A DNA stretch of 24,732 nt from assembly GCA_000310025.1 (NCBI GenBank), contig FN649745.1, forward strand, positions 769,669-794,400, in the 5' to 3' direction. This DNA is from Ectocarpus siliculosus (Eukaryota > Sar > Phaeophyceae > Ectocarpales > Ectocarpaceae). Positions 10,006-19,964 of this stretch are shown piece after piece. The first letter of the stretch is position 1; every line of letters starts with the position of its first letter. The notes beneath the pieces were generated by a model. That model was not told the origin of the DNA, ran no database searches, and worked only from the letters and a program-made list of their open reading frames with translations. Position numbers and translations under genes: made by a program.

Positions 10006-10105
10006 NNNNNNNNNNNNNNNNNNNNNNNNNNNNNNNNNNNNNNNNNNNNNNNNNNNNNNNNNNNNNNNNNNNNNNNNNNNNNNNNNNNNNNNNNNNNNNN
10101 NNNNN
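10006..10105. other. Assembly gap, exactly 100 N
   Basis: A run of 100 N, the conventional placeholder for a gap of unknown size. Because the left contig's last 669 bases match the right contig's first 669, the true gap is probably negative (an unmerged overlap). Confidence 0.95.
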
Positions 10106-10774
10106 ACGGTCAGAGGCAGACAGAGGGAGATGCGTTGAAAACACCCAGGAGTAGAGTTGGCGTGAATGGAAGTAAAGACGTGAAAGACAATAATGTAAAA
10201 GGCTTATTTTTTCGCATGGGGTCCTCCATGTGCGACTGTGGTGTACCGGTCACCCACACGTCGAAAATGATCGTTTCCAATGCATCGGCAATGGAAGAGT
10301 AGAGAGGAGGTACCCAACTACCTATCTGGGTTGAGGGATTGTTGGTGGTGGGCGCGCACGCACGATCGTTTTGTGCTGTGATATCGAGAGTCCACAAGTG
10401 TAACACCACCACCATCCGGTCTTACACCTTGCAGAAGAGAGGTGACATTCATTCATCCTTCCAAGCGCATGTAGTCTGGTACCACCATATATTACCGTAG
10501 ACGGCCAACGGATACAAATATGAATGGATATTTTGTCAACCTTTCACCATACTATATATATATCGATCAATTGGAATAGAGGGCTCAGCTCGCCCAGCTC
10601 CAGCGCAGCCAAGCGGGGAGATTCGACCATATCTACCCACCCCACGGTCAAATCAACGTGTCATCGTCGGGCCTTCGCGCGGCCCACGTCAGAATTGCAA
10701 ACGATATAATACCATCAAAGTCATGGCATTGCGACTTCCCTACCGCGGGCCTCGATCGAGTGTGACACCATCAC
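10106..10774 (+). repeat. 669-bp contig-end duplicate, right copy
   Basis: This is the right contig's first 669 bases, matching 9337-10005 without indels. It continues past the point where the left contig ends (after ACCATCAC). It lacks the homopolymer-making changes and is likely the more accurate version. No gene is recognised. Confidence 0.9.
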
Positions 10775-11756
10775 CACACCTTCGTAAAAAACGCTCTTTC
10801 TAAACTATTGAGCACTTCTCGTCTGATCCTAAGAATCTCCTCTGGACTGTGTTGAATTTCTTGAAACGAATCGAGCGTCTCGTTAGACGAGCTTCCGGCG
10901 GAGGGCGTCCAGTTTCGTAACGCATCATTTCGTTGTCGGCTGGTGGTTAGTTGTTGTACGTTTTATTTTCTTCGCAAAATGCAAACACGTCGGTCTGTCC
11001 CTTGTGCAACAAACAACCACATTTTTCATAAAACATTGTTAGAAATAATACAGTGCGACCTTGCATACACCTCAATCTATCGATCTGGGACGATGATGGT
11101 GGTGGTGATGATTGCCGTGAATTTAATTTGGGCTATAGGTCCGGACTACTTCTACTACTACTACTGTTGTCACCGATGTGTTGCAGATTCAGGTGGGTTC
11201 GCGCCAGAACCTGTCCTGTCTGATGTGTGTTGGAAGACTAGAACTGAAAACGATTTTCACGCACGCACTCACGTGGTTTTGCAGGCGCACAGGAGCCAAA
11301 TGCATCGATCGATGAATAGCTGCTTGATAACACCTAGCATGTGTGTGCAAAACATACAGGCTGCTGAGATGCTTAGATTTTCTCCGGAAGTACGAGGAGA
11401 AAGTTTCCCGCTGGAATATTTGTGTGCGTGCCTCAAAAAAGGCGAGGAAGGTCATATTCTTGCGTTTCGCGAAGAAGAACTTACCCGGCGAAGTTGAACT
11501 CGACGTCCTCCGCCGTACACACGCCCAATCAATGAGACGCGCGATTCTTTTCAAATGCGCAGTCCAGCGGAAATGGGTACCGGTACAATTCAATTACAAG
11601 TACGCAAGGAGGATCCATCTGAAAAACTAGTGTATACTTGAACTAACTTTACACACGCTCACGCCAATCCCTTCAATTCTTGGTTATTCTGTACGTATCT
11701 CCGTCTCTCCTCTAACTGTGTGCGCGCCATGGCGTCCCCCCCGTTAGAACACCCCG
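10775..11756. other. Spacer of the inverted duplication, no clear gene
   Basis: This sequence appears once in the window. Two overlapping frames of 184 and 95 codons (10943-11630) are open, but they have ordinary codon use and no motif. A GGT/GAT-rich patch (11093-11115) and CTA repeats (11145-11165) are present. I cannot support a gene, though one short exon cannot be excluded. Confidence 0.45.
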
Positions 11757-12754
11757 TCGCAAAACAACAGCAAAGACGTACGCCTAGACTACAACAGCAG
11801 GAGAGTATGCAACTTTTCTATTAATCGTTCTCGGATCAATTTGTTTTTCGGAATGAAAAAATATCCTTCAAGTAACGCCATGCACGTCACATCAACACCC
11901 ACCACCGTACCCCCATTCATCATTGAAACAGACACCGACACGAATACCACACGAACCCTTGGGGCGACAATAGTATTAGCCGAGAGTCTATTGTACCCCA
12001 ATTCAGTACTGGATCCCTTGCCGAAGGGGGTCGGTGGGGGGGGTGGGGGTAAACGGATAAACAACAACCGCTTTCGCTCCCCTTGGGACACCAACCACTT
12101 CATATAAAATCATATCGAACACAAGACATCACTTCTAATTATCCCTTCCCACACAACAACACATAAGTCTAAAGCAGTTTGTTCATCGTATGGATGATGG
12201 ATGTGAAGCACCGCATCCACAACAGTGCCCCTCGTATCCCCTACTTATACTATTTCTATCAAGTATTCTATCAACTACAACACCACGAACTTCTTTTCTT
12301 GTTCTTCTGCTCCTCCAACATTCGTCACGAACAAGCCATGAACAACGTTGTTTCAAGCCGATTTGTTGCACGTACATCTGCATTGATACACAAATCACCT
12401 ACATTGACACACAAATCATCTACTCTGCACTTCTACACCTACCCGGCGGTACGAGGCAAGCCGAACAGAACCACGACCCCGCCGCCGCTGCGTGGTGCTC
12501 TCTACATGTAGCAAACCACAGGCACCCATCGACATAAAACGACCCGAAAGGATAGCAACCTTCTCAACAGTGCCCCCCTTTCTCAACAAAGAAATAAACG
12601 GTAAATTCGCGCTGGTACCGGTGGAAGACCAAACACGCTAACACGGTGCTAACAAAGAGCAACCTTTGGTGAATGACCAAGCACGGATGAGGCCGACAGC
12701 ATGACAACCGCCTCATACTCCCGTTACAGTAACAACAGCAGTCATTCTTTACTC

Positions 12755-13561
12755 TCAGTAGACCGGCATGCCGCCAGACAGAATTGACACGCCGGCGACG
12801 AAGTGGCTGGGCCCGCAGCGGCGGTACTTGTTCTCCTTCTGCCCGCCCTCGTGCCACAGCTGCTCCACCTCGCTCGCGAAGGCCGCCTGAACCTGCAGCG
12901 GCCCTCCCCGAGCCTCGACGACCCCGTGCTCGAAAGATCCCAGCCGCCCGTGGCGCTCGTCCTCCCTACCTCCGGACACGTTGGTCTCGCCCGAGAAGGA
13001 CAAGGAGGGCCTGCTGCGTTCCGAGGCGGACTCGAAGAGGACGGTACCCGGGTCGCGCACGCGCGGGAGCGGCACGTCGCGAGGCTCACCACCGCCCCAG
13101 CGACGGACGCCCGCGGTGAAGCGGCCCCGGGAGCCGAGGCGCTCCGTGGGGCGGGTGGCGTTGATGCGGGCCTCGGCGGAGAGATCCGGCTTGTGGACGG
13201 CGGACACGAGGAGCACCTTACCGTGGTCGACCTCGGCCTCGAGCGGTACGTCGCGAGGCTTGCCACCGGCCCAGCGACGCCCCCCTGGCGTGAAGCGGCC
13301 GCGGGCTCCGAGCCGCTCCATGGGTCGGACAGCGTTGGTGCGGGCCTCGGTGGAGAGGTCCGGCTTGTGGATGGCGGACACAAAGAGAACCTTGCCGTGG
13401 TCGACCTCGGCCTCGAGCGGTACGTCCCGCGCATGGCCACCGGACATGATGCGCACGCCGCGGGTGAAGGAGCCCCTGGTACCGAAGCGCTCGTCGGGGC
13501 GACCGCCAGCGACGTTGAAGGTGGGCAGGCCGGAGAGGTCGGGCTTGTGGACGGAAGTCAT
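12755..13561 (-). CDS. Five-module repeat protein of unknown function, copy 2
   Basis: This 268-residue frame is identical to copy 1 apart from residue 156 (glycine for alanine, in the third module's WAGG). About three of 807 bases differ. The near-identity runs outward from about 13815 upstream to about 12510 downstream and then stops abruptly at diverged flanks. A 4-bp indel upstream (near 13735; TATG repeated in copy 1) is the main difference in the 5' flank. The gene lies tail-to-tail with copy 1 and in the same orientation as copy 3. The upstream in-frame extension to 13735 is rejected as for copy 1. The antisense strand is also open over the same length, a by-product of the G/C-ending codons. 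Confidence 0.85.
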   Translation of the reverse strand: MTSVHKPDLSGLPTFNVAGGRPDERFGTRGSFTRGVRIMSGGHARDVPLEAEVDHGKVLFVSAIHKPDLSTEARTNAVRPMERLGARGRFTPGGRRWAGGKPRDVPLEAEVDHGKVLLVSAVHKPDLSAEARINATRPTERLGSRGRFTAGVRRWGGGEPRDVPLPRVRDPGTVLFESASERSRPSLSFSGETNVSGGREDERHGRLGSFEHGVVEARGGPLQVQAAFASEVEQLWHEGGQKENKYRRCGPSHFVAGVSILSGGMPVY

Positions 13562-14754
13562 GGCGCTGCTGTTGTCGTTGTTGATCGTTGTGATTGCGAC
13601 GAAGCCTGAAATGTAGCGAGGCAGCGGGCGGAGACATCGTGGGCGGGGGGGAGGACAAAAAAATGATGAGATACCGGCTCGCATTGGTTGTTTGGGGTTG
13701 ATGGGCTTAGTGCGACGTGACGTCGTGAATCGCATACACTGTATTTTGTTCCCGCTGTAAAACGTTCACGCAATTTTCATTTGTGATGACGGAACGACGA
13801 AAGCCACACGGGAGGGTAAGTGAGCGCACTACAGTACACATAAGAACATTGCCGTGCAAACGTTGGAAATACTTGAACACAACGTAAGCACAAGGGGGCT
13901 GGAGGTGGTCAACAATAGAAAGCAGTAGTAGGCAGCGTGATTTCTTCTCAAGGAGTGCGGAGCTGAGCATGCATCGTATGGTGTGGGGGAACGAACGTAG
14001 AAGGCGGAGAGATGGCTCTGGTCGGGGAGGAGATGGAACCAGAGTTCGCAGAGAAAATCAAGAACGACATGATATATTTCGATTCCGCACCGATCGCACC
14101 GTGTGCAATTTCGCCGACCCCCAAACCCAAGATTGGACTCTTTTTGAGCTGATGAAACGAGGTACATGTGGGTACACCTTTTGCAAGTGTGCGGAAGGTG
14201 GCATCGGAGCGCCACTTCTTCATGTATCTATGTCCGGTCGGTCGCGGTTCACGCAGATTGTCTGTCATTTGTTGTTGTTTCTTCGGTATAGAAGTTGCCA
14301 ACCGTACACTCAGTTAGCCTAGCACACCACATACAAGCCGCTCCCTACCCCACCAACACAACGATTTCAAATGAGCTGCTGCGTGTAGAGGAACACCGAA
14401 ACGAAAGAGGGAGAGAACCGGCTGTCGTAGTATGCAGTACTACTGCTGTGTACTCCAGATAAAAACCACATCATTCGTTTGTTGTCCTCGGCACGCCGTA
14501 GTCGAACTCGCGTTCAAACCATGACCACTCGCTGCGTGGTAAACTGTTACGTAGGTACCAGCCTACGTTGCCGTTACCGGTGTGCTCCCAGCCAGCAACA
14601 ACGGTACCTACACCGCGCACGTCTGCTTGTGATAGATACACCATAGTATACTGGTACTGGGAGGCGACGGAGAGATGACACGGGTCGAGGAAATGGGGGC
14701 GCGTGCAAACAACACCGCCGAGCACCAGCAGGCCCGCTGTGTGTGTTTCGTTGC

Positions 14755-14915
14755 GCATCGCACCGGTCGGAGATATGCCTTTTTTCTTTTCTAAGCTTTA
14801 TTTAAGAAGGATCGCACCGGCGTGCCTTGAAAAAGCGAATCCAAATGTTATTGAATTGCATTCCCGCACCGACCGGTGTCGGAGAGATGGCACCGGTCGG
14901 AGAGATCGCACCATC
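14755..14915. repeat. Local imperfect repeats of GCACCGGTCGGAGA
   Basis: GCACCGGTCGGAGATATG (near 14758), CACCGACCGGTGTCGGAGAG (near 14866) and CACCGGTCGGAGAGATCGC (near 14890) are variants of one unit. A second pair, GATCGCACC followed by CGGCGTGC, recurs near 14811 and 14904. This lies in the part of the right arm that is longer than the left. Confidence 0.6.
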
Positions 14916-15606
14916 GGCGTGCAAAAAAAAACGAGGAAAAAACATGCGTATGTACCATGATGGTATAAGAAAACGACCGTACCCGGTGACATCTTTCCGC
15001 CTTTCGCGGTATCCCATATCGATGGCCAGCTAGGTGAGGGAGAAACATGAGACAGGGCCGGACCACATAATAACAAGTCTAACGTCGCCACACGGCCGGA
15101 AACGAAAGTACAGCAGAAAATAATCTTATCTGTGTGGTTATTTAGCTAGACTACACGACCAGGAGAATATAGCAAGCACACGACAAGCACGGCCGCCGCA
15201 TTGTGCCCTTTTCTCTTTTGTTCATGACACATCTGCGAGCGCGGCGCCTCTACATCGTTCATTGTACGACGGTATAGCAGTGTGGTGGGACAAGCATGAG
15301 TCGGAACATCATCACGCGTGTATCTGCTGCGTTTCTACGCCCGGGACTATTCGAGAAAAAGAAGAGCCGGATTGGAGGTTCAATGGTTGAATGTTCAAGA
15401 GAGACCACGATCACCTGATCGACGCTGTAAATTGCACCGTGCTCTCGTGGTCTGATCATTCTGCACATTACATATCCTCGATCTTAGAGCGCCCACGAAC
15501 ACTGGATCGGGCGGGTGCTCTGTGGCAGATAGAGCACGGCAGCCTGTTTCTCCTCGACCACAAGAAACAAGGGTGATAGATGTGACGCGATGTTTTCTAC
15601 CTCGGA

Positions 15607-15659
15607 GCGGAGAGTCGAACAACCGCCGTCGGATGTCACACCCCCATCATATCTTTAGC
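15607..15659 (-). other. Three-way conserved box (copy 2)
   Basis: Right-arm counterpart of 6508-6562. The B-box-like core is TGTTCGACTCT, one base less like the consensus. It keeps TCCGACGGCGG upstream. Confidence 0.4.
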
Positions 15660-15716
15660 CCACTTGAAACAATCGGAGCGGGCAGGCCGTGCTACCGTAC
15701 ATGGGACTCATGGGTA

Positions 15717-15897
15717 AATGACTGTGCCACGGCGGTAAAGGTAGAGAGGCTACGAGAAGGTCCTTACAACCGCTCACCTCTGGTTGTTTGTACGAACTCG
15801 TCGGTGTGTGTGGTTGTTCGTCTCGATTGGAAGCTCGCGAAGGCAGGTGGTGGGTGGTTGGCGTCGCGGAGTCTTGGAGGAGAAGGTGTCTTTGCAG
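15717..15897 (-). other. Conserved island, possible non-coding first exon of gene copy 2
   Basis: Counterpart of 6223-6399. The splice-donor-like GAG|GTGAGCG has its GT at 15777-15776 on the minus strand. The matching acceptor AG is at 13607-13606. Reading frames through the island differ between arms because of indels, which argues against a conserved protein and for untranslated or regulatory sequence. Confidence 0.3.
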
Positions 15898-16530
15898 CAG
15901 CAGTGGTCGCGAGGTGTTTGTCAGGGAAGGGGGCGAGGACTTGTGTGTGTGGGGTGTGAGTGTGTGTGAGATGTGAGCGAAGCGTGCGTTCGAGGTGGGT
16001 TGGATTTGAGTCGGTGCAATCATCCTAATCATTGAACCTGGTTTTTGGTGAAATTACAAAAGCACGAAAGTACAATGGATTTATTGATCCGCTCGCTTGT
16101 TCACAAGAACAAACCGGGAAAATTCTCTTGGCGCAGCTTTGGTTTTGGTGAACCACCGGACTGTCACTTCGCCGCGCCGGTGTTCGTTGGCGATTGTTGG
16201 CGACCCGAGGTCAAGGGTCCCGAGTCCCGAGTCCTGGTGGTTCCCCGTGTCCTGTTTACACACGAGCGTGTCCCGAGTGAGCACACACGAGGGACACAAA
16301 CACACAGCAGTAAGTAGTGAGTTCGCTGCGGTGGTATTTGCTTTTTGGGGGCCTGTTTTGTGCTTTTACGCCGGCTGAGTGAGTAGGACACGTCCACGGC
16401 CAGACGACGAGAGAAAGCGAATATGGGCCTTCTGGACGAAGACGACGGCGTGGACGCGGACGATGAGATGCATAGGACACGGAGACCCCGGACGGTTGTC
16501 ACATTTAGACGTCCGCATGTTCGTTACTAC

Positions 16531-18074
16531 AGCATTCGTGGCGTGATAAGTACTGCGGCCCTTTGCAGGGGATGTGTGTGGTGATTTTGGTGGGTTATAG
16601 GGTGGTCAAGGTTGATTACACTGGGTAGCCAGTAGCCACCTGTGAAACAGTGTTCACTTTCGAGCAGGAAGACAAGACGCAGCGTACTACCGCTAGAAGG
16701 AAGAGAACGATGCGGGGGTACATTCGTGTTTTTGTTGCTTGGTTTAGTAAAAAAAGTCCAAACAGGTTTACACTCTGTAGAATACTGTAGTCTACTACTT
16801 ACCGCGGCCGTGGCTATGCATGCCACGGACGTCCATAGATTGGGGATATCGCACTTACTGCTGTTTCGCCCAACGCTACCCTTCTCCGTTGCGGATATCG
16901 CAAATATTCTTCCTGATCACTACTGAACCTCGTTTTATATTGGCTCCATTGCTGGCGGCGAGGGACGAAAACACAAGCGTACAAGAGGAGCGACTCTCGA
17001 CAGGAGGCGCTGCAAACGCCATTACTGATCGTAAAGATCGATAAAACATCATGGAAATCATGCAGATGGAGGGATGAATGCCACCTCTCTTCTGCGGTGG
17101 TGGTTAAGAGCAGGCGGTGGTGTTGTGCTTGTGGACTATTTTGGCATCACAGCACAAACGATCATGCGTGCGCGCCTACCAGCAGCAATCACTCGACCGA
17201 GATAAGAGGCGTGATTATGTTCGGTTGCTCATCCTTTCAACTCTCTCCTATAGTCCAGGCATAGGAATAGTTCATGTTCTACATGTGGGTGACCGGTACT
17301 ACAGGCAAGGATGGGTATTGAGCCGCGGGGTACGACTCAAACTTAGTAGTCTATTTGCGATGATGCTGGTGTGGCTCGGTCGCTCTTTCGGTACAGTAGT
17401 ACTACTGTACAATAGTACTGTCGCAAAATACAGGCTCAAGGTTCCGTATTAATCAGGCTAGGTGCGTCTCATCAGTGCAGACATATCAACCTTTTATCTA
17501 TCTGTGGCGTCTATATCCGAAGATCAGTCAAGCAGTGTGTCACGGCTCTAAAAGATAAGTTCGCGGTATCCAACAGCATCACACATAGCATTCTCACAAG
17601 CTCAATATCAGCATATCTGCAGTATCAGGTTCAGCACTCACAGTGATTAGCACTGATGATGGGCGAAGGCACAAGGATATGGCTCAATTGATATTTCACT
17701 TCAAGGGCGGGGTTGAGTAAACGCCTTGGGTGATCGAACAACCACCAAGAGGAGGCGTTCGCCCTACCTAGGGGTCAGGGGGCAATATCCTGAAGCCCTC
17801 CAGCAGGGTGGGTCGGGGGAACATATTGATCTGTTCAATCCCTTCCCCGATGATGTCAGCGTGCGCCCTCCGAATACTCGCGACCATAGCGAAGTATTCA
17901 TCATCGTATTTACACAACCACCCGGTGGTGAGGACGACCGGCTGGAACAATTTATACAGTAATGCAACTCATATTTTTGTTGTCTTCCACGTTGTTGGGT
18001 GTCCACGTTACACCATACGCTCCTCCCACTCACGCCAAACTAAACCTGTTGTTGAATGTTTCCTACATGAATAC
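16531..18074. other. Gene-poor DNA between units 2 and 3
   Basis: No frame has coding character. The only notable structure is the perfect palindrome at 17391-17410. I see no counterpart of this stretch elsewhere in the window. Confidence 0.5.
17391..17410. repeat. 20-bp perfect palindrome
   Basis: GTACAGTAGTACTACTGTAC is fully self-complementary and shares the AGTAGTACTACT core with the palindrome overlapping 2636-2649. AATAGTACTG follows at once. Confidence 0.85.
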
Positions 18075-18621
18075 AATGTATAGCTCCCTCCATCCTGCTC
18101 TAGCAGTGCGCTCCACGGCGCACCTCTCGTATGAACACCCCGTCGCTAAACAACAGCATAGAGGTACGCCTACTCTTCAGCAGTGCATGTACGCTTTTCC
18201 ATGTTGTTGGAGTGAAAAAATAACCTCCGAGTCACGCCATGCACATCACGTTAAAACCCACCACCTTACCCCCATTCATTCATTAAAAGAGACACCTACC
18301 TATAGGACTACCACACAAAGCCCTTTGAGGCGACAATACAATAAGTCCAACCCCCATTTGGATGACGAACCTGCTGTTTACATGTAGCACACAACAGCAC
18401 CCCCATCGACATGATAAAACGACCCGAAACATGGCAACCCTCTCAACACCCAGTGCTCTCCCTCCCCCCCCCTCTCGAGAAAGACATGAACGGTAAATTC
18501 AGCTGGTGCCGGCGGAAGAAGAGCAACCTTTGGTGACCCGACCGACGAAGCATCTATGCATGAGGCCGGCAGCATGACAACCGCCTCATACTCCCGTTAC
18601 CGCAGCAGTCATTCTATACTC

Positions 18622-19431
18622 TCAGTAGACCGGCATGCCGCCAGACAGAATTGACACGCCGGCGACGAAGTGGCTGGGCCCGCAGCGGCGGTACCTGTTC
18701 TCCTTCTGCCCGCCCTCGTGCCACAGCAGGAGCTCCAGCTCGCTCGCGAAGGCCGCCTGAACCTGCAGCGGCCCTCCCCGAGCCTCGACGACCCCGTGCT
18801 CGAAAGATCCCAGCCGCCCGTGGCACTCGTCCTCCCTGCCTCCGGACACGTTGGTCTCGCCCGAGAAGGACAAGGAGGGCCTGCTGCGTTCCGAGGCGGA
18901 CTCGAAGAGGACGGTACCCGGGTCGCGCACGCGCGGGAGCGGCACGTCACGAGGCTCACCTCCGGCCCAGCGACGGACGCCCGCGGTGAAGCGGCCCCGG
19001 GAGCCGAGGCGCTCCGTGGGGCGGACGGCGTTGATGCGGGCCTCGGCGGAGAGGTCCGGCTTGTGGACGGCGGACACGAAGAGCACCTTGCCGTAATCGA
19101 CCTCGGCCTCGAGCGGTACGTCGCGAGGCTTGCCACCGGCCCAGCGACGCCCCCCTGGCGTGAAGCGGTCGCGGGCTCCGAGCCGCTCCATGGGTCGGAC
19201 GGCGTTGGTGCGGGCCTCGGAGGAAATGTCCGGCTTGTGGACGGCGGACACGAAGAGAACCTTGCCGTGGTCGACCTCGGCCTCGAGCGGTACGTCCCGC
19301 GCATGGCCACCGGACATGATGCGCACGCCGCGGGTGAAGGAGCCCCTGGTACCGAAGCGCTCGTCGGGGCGACCGCCAGCGACGTTGAAGGTTGGCAGGT
19401 CGGAGAGGTCGGGCTTGTGGACGGAGGTCAT
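18622..19431 (-). CDS. Five-module repeat protein of unknown function, copy 3
   Basis: A 269-residue open frame carrying the same five modules. Against copy 1 I count 11 substitutions (G11D, I64V, L69I, T71S, G88D, H113Y, L118F, T136V, R203C, a V-to-L and a Q-to-L change near 232-234, and K245R, with the two near 232-234 ambiguous in alignment) plus one extra residue near 235. G88D changes a glycine otherwise kept in the regular modules. Roughly half of the 25 or so base differences are silent, so constraint is present but not strong. A TAA lies in frame upstream of the ATG, which fixes the start for the whole family. The conserved promoter-side sequence is displaced by about 1.3 kb of inserted DNA, so expression may differ from copies 1 and 2. 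Confidence 0.8.
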   Translation of the reverse strand: MTSVHKPDLSDLPTFNVAGGRPDERFGTRGSFTRGVRIMSGGHARDVPLEAEVDHGKVLFVSAVHKPDISSEARTNAVRPMERLGARDRFTPGGRRWAGGKPRDVPLEAEVDYGKVLFVSAVHKPDLSAEARINAVRPTERLGSRGRFTAGVRRWAGGEPRDVPLPRVRDPGTVLFESASERSRPSLSFSGETNVSGGREDECHGRLGSFEHGVVEARGGPLQVQAAFASELELLLWHEGGQKENRYRRCGPSHFVAGVSILSGGMPVY

Positions 19432-19517
19432 GGCGCTGTTGTTGTCGTTGTTGATCGTTGTGATTGCGACGAAGCCTGAATTTTAGCGGGGCAGCGGGCG
19501 GAAGGTGGGGGGGGGGG

Positions 19518-19921
19518 TACTCTTATGTTTTGCATGCCTTAGCGGTTAGACCATTGACCACGTGTCCTCGAGAGGACGGAGCATTGTTCCCACAGGACCG
19601 ATCACCGATGGCCAATCGTTCCTTCCTACTTGCCAAAGGTTGCTCCAAAATGTCTTCCTTAGTCTATCTATCCTATCGATATCACTTCCCGCCTTGCAAT
19701 CCACTTCCTACGCCCCAGTACGGCTACCGTCTTTCCTCGCTATTCCATGCCTTAAACCCTGTGTACCTTTTTCTTCTGTTTCGGTTCAGTCATGTGCCCT
19801 TCCCTCTCCTTCTTGTACAACGAACACTCTGCAGCTACATGAACCCGGTCTTCGCACTCGGCGTCGCAATCACATTTGAACTTGTCGTCTTCATCGTCTA
19901 CCTTCCGAAATCTTCGTCTAC
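19518..19921 (-). mobile_element. 5'-truncated LINE (non-LTR retrotransposon) remnant between G-runs
   Basis: On the minus strand the 19921-19752 part encodes the C-terminal end of a reverse-transcriptase polyprotein. KCDCDAECEDRVHVAAECSL followed by YKKER fits the C-x-C, ED, VH, EC, Y, ER zinc-binding tail typical of LINE ORF2 proteins. The frame then ends at TAA (19752-19754) and a 3' region of about 235 bp follows. The element is cut off about 25-30 residues before the motif, as expected of incomplete reverse transcription. It sits between an 11-G run (19507-19517) and a 12-G run (19922-19933), where the other units have a single G-rich stretch, consistent with a poly-G/C target-site duplication. 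Its last 40 or so bases recur at 9041-9086. The family assignment rests on one motif. Confidence 0.55.
19752..19921 (-). pseudogene. LINE reverse transcriptase C-terminal fragment
   Basis: About 55 codons ending in EPKQKKKVHRV and a stop. It holds only the cysteine/histidine tail of the polyprotein. No polymerase or endonuclease part is present, so it cannot be functional. A basic and acidic stretch (RRRRFRKVDDEDDK) precedes the motif. Confidence 0.5.
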
Positions 19922-19964
19922 GGGGGGGGGGGGACAACAAAATGATGAGATACTAGCTCGTGTC

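Larger units (their letters stand above)
11757..16530 (-). repeat. Right arm of the inverted duplication
   Basis: It is the reverse-complement partner of 5548-9321 and contains gene copy 2. Its left part (about 11700-15660) also aligns in direct orientation with unit 3 (about 18075-23010), so it is the common partner of both other units. Extra sequence relative to the left arm lies between about 14000 and 15000. Confidence 0.9.

Noticed and set aside
9341-10415. A pair of 101-codon minus-strand genes flanking the gap
   Set aside because: They are the same contig-end sequence twice. Codon use is not gene-like, and one end lies at the contig boundary.
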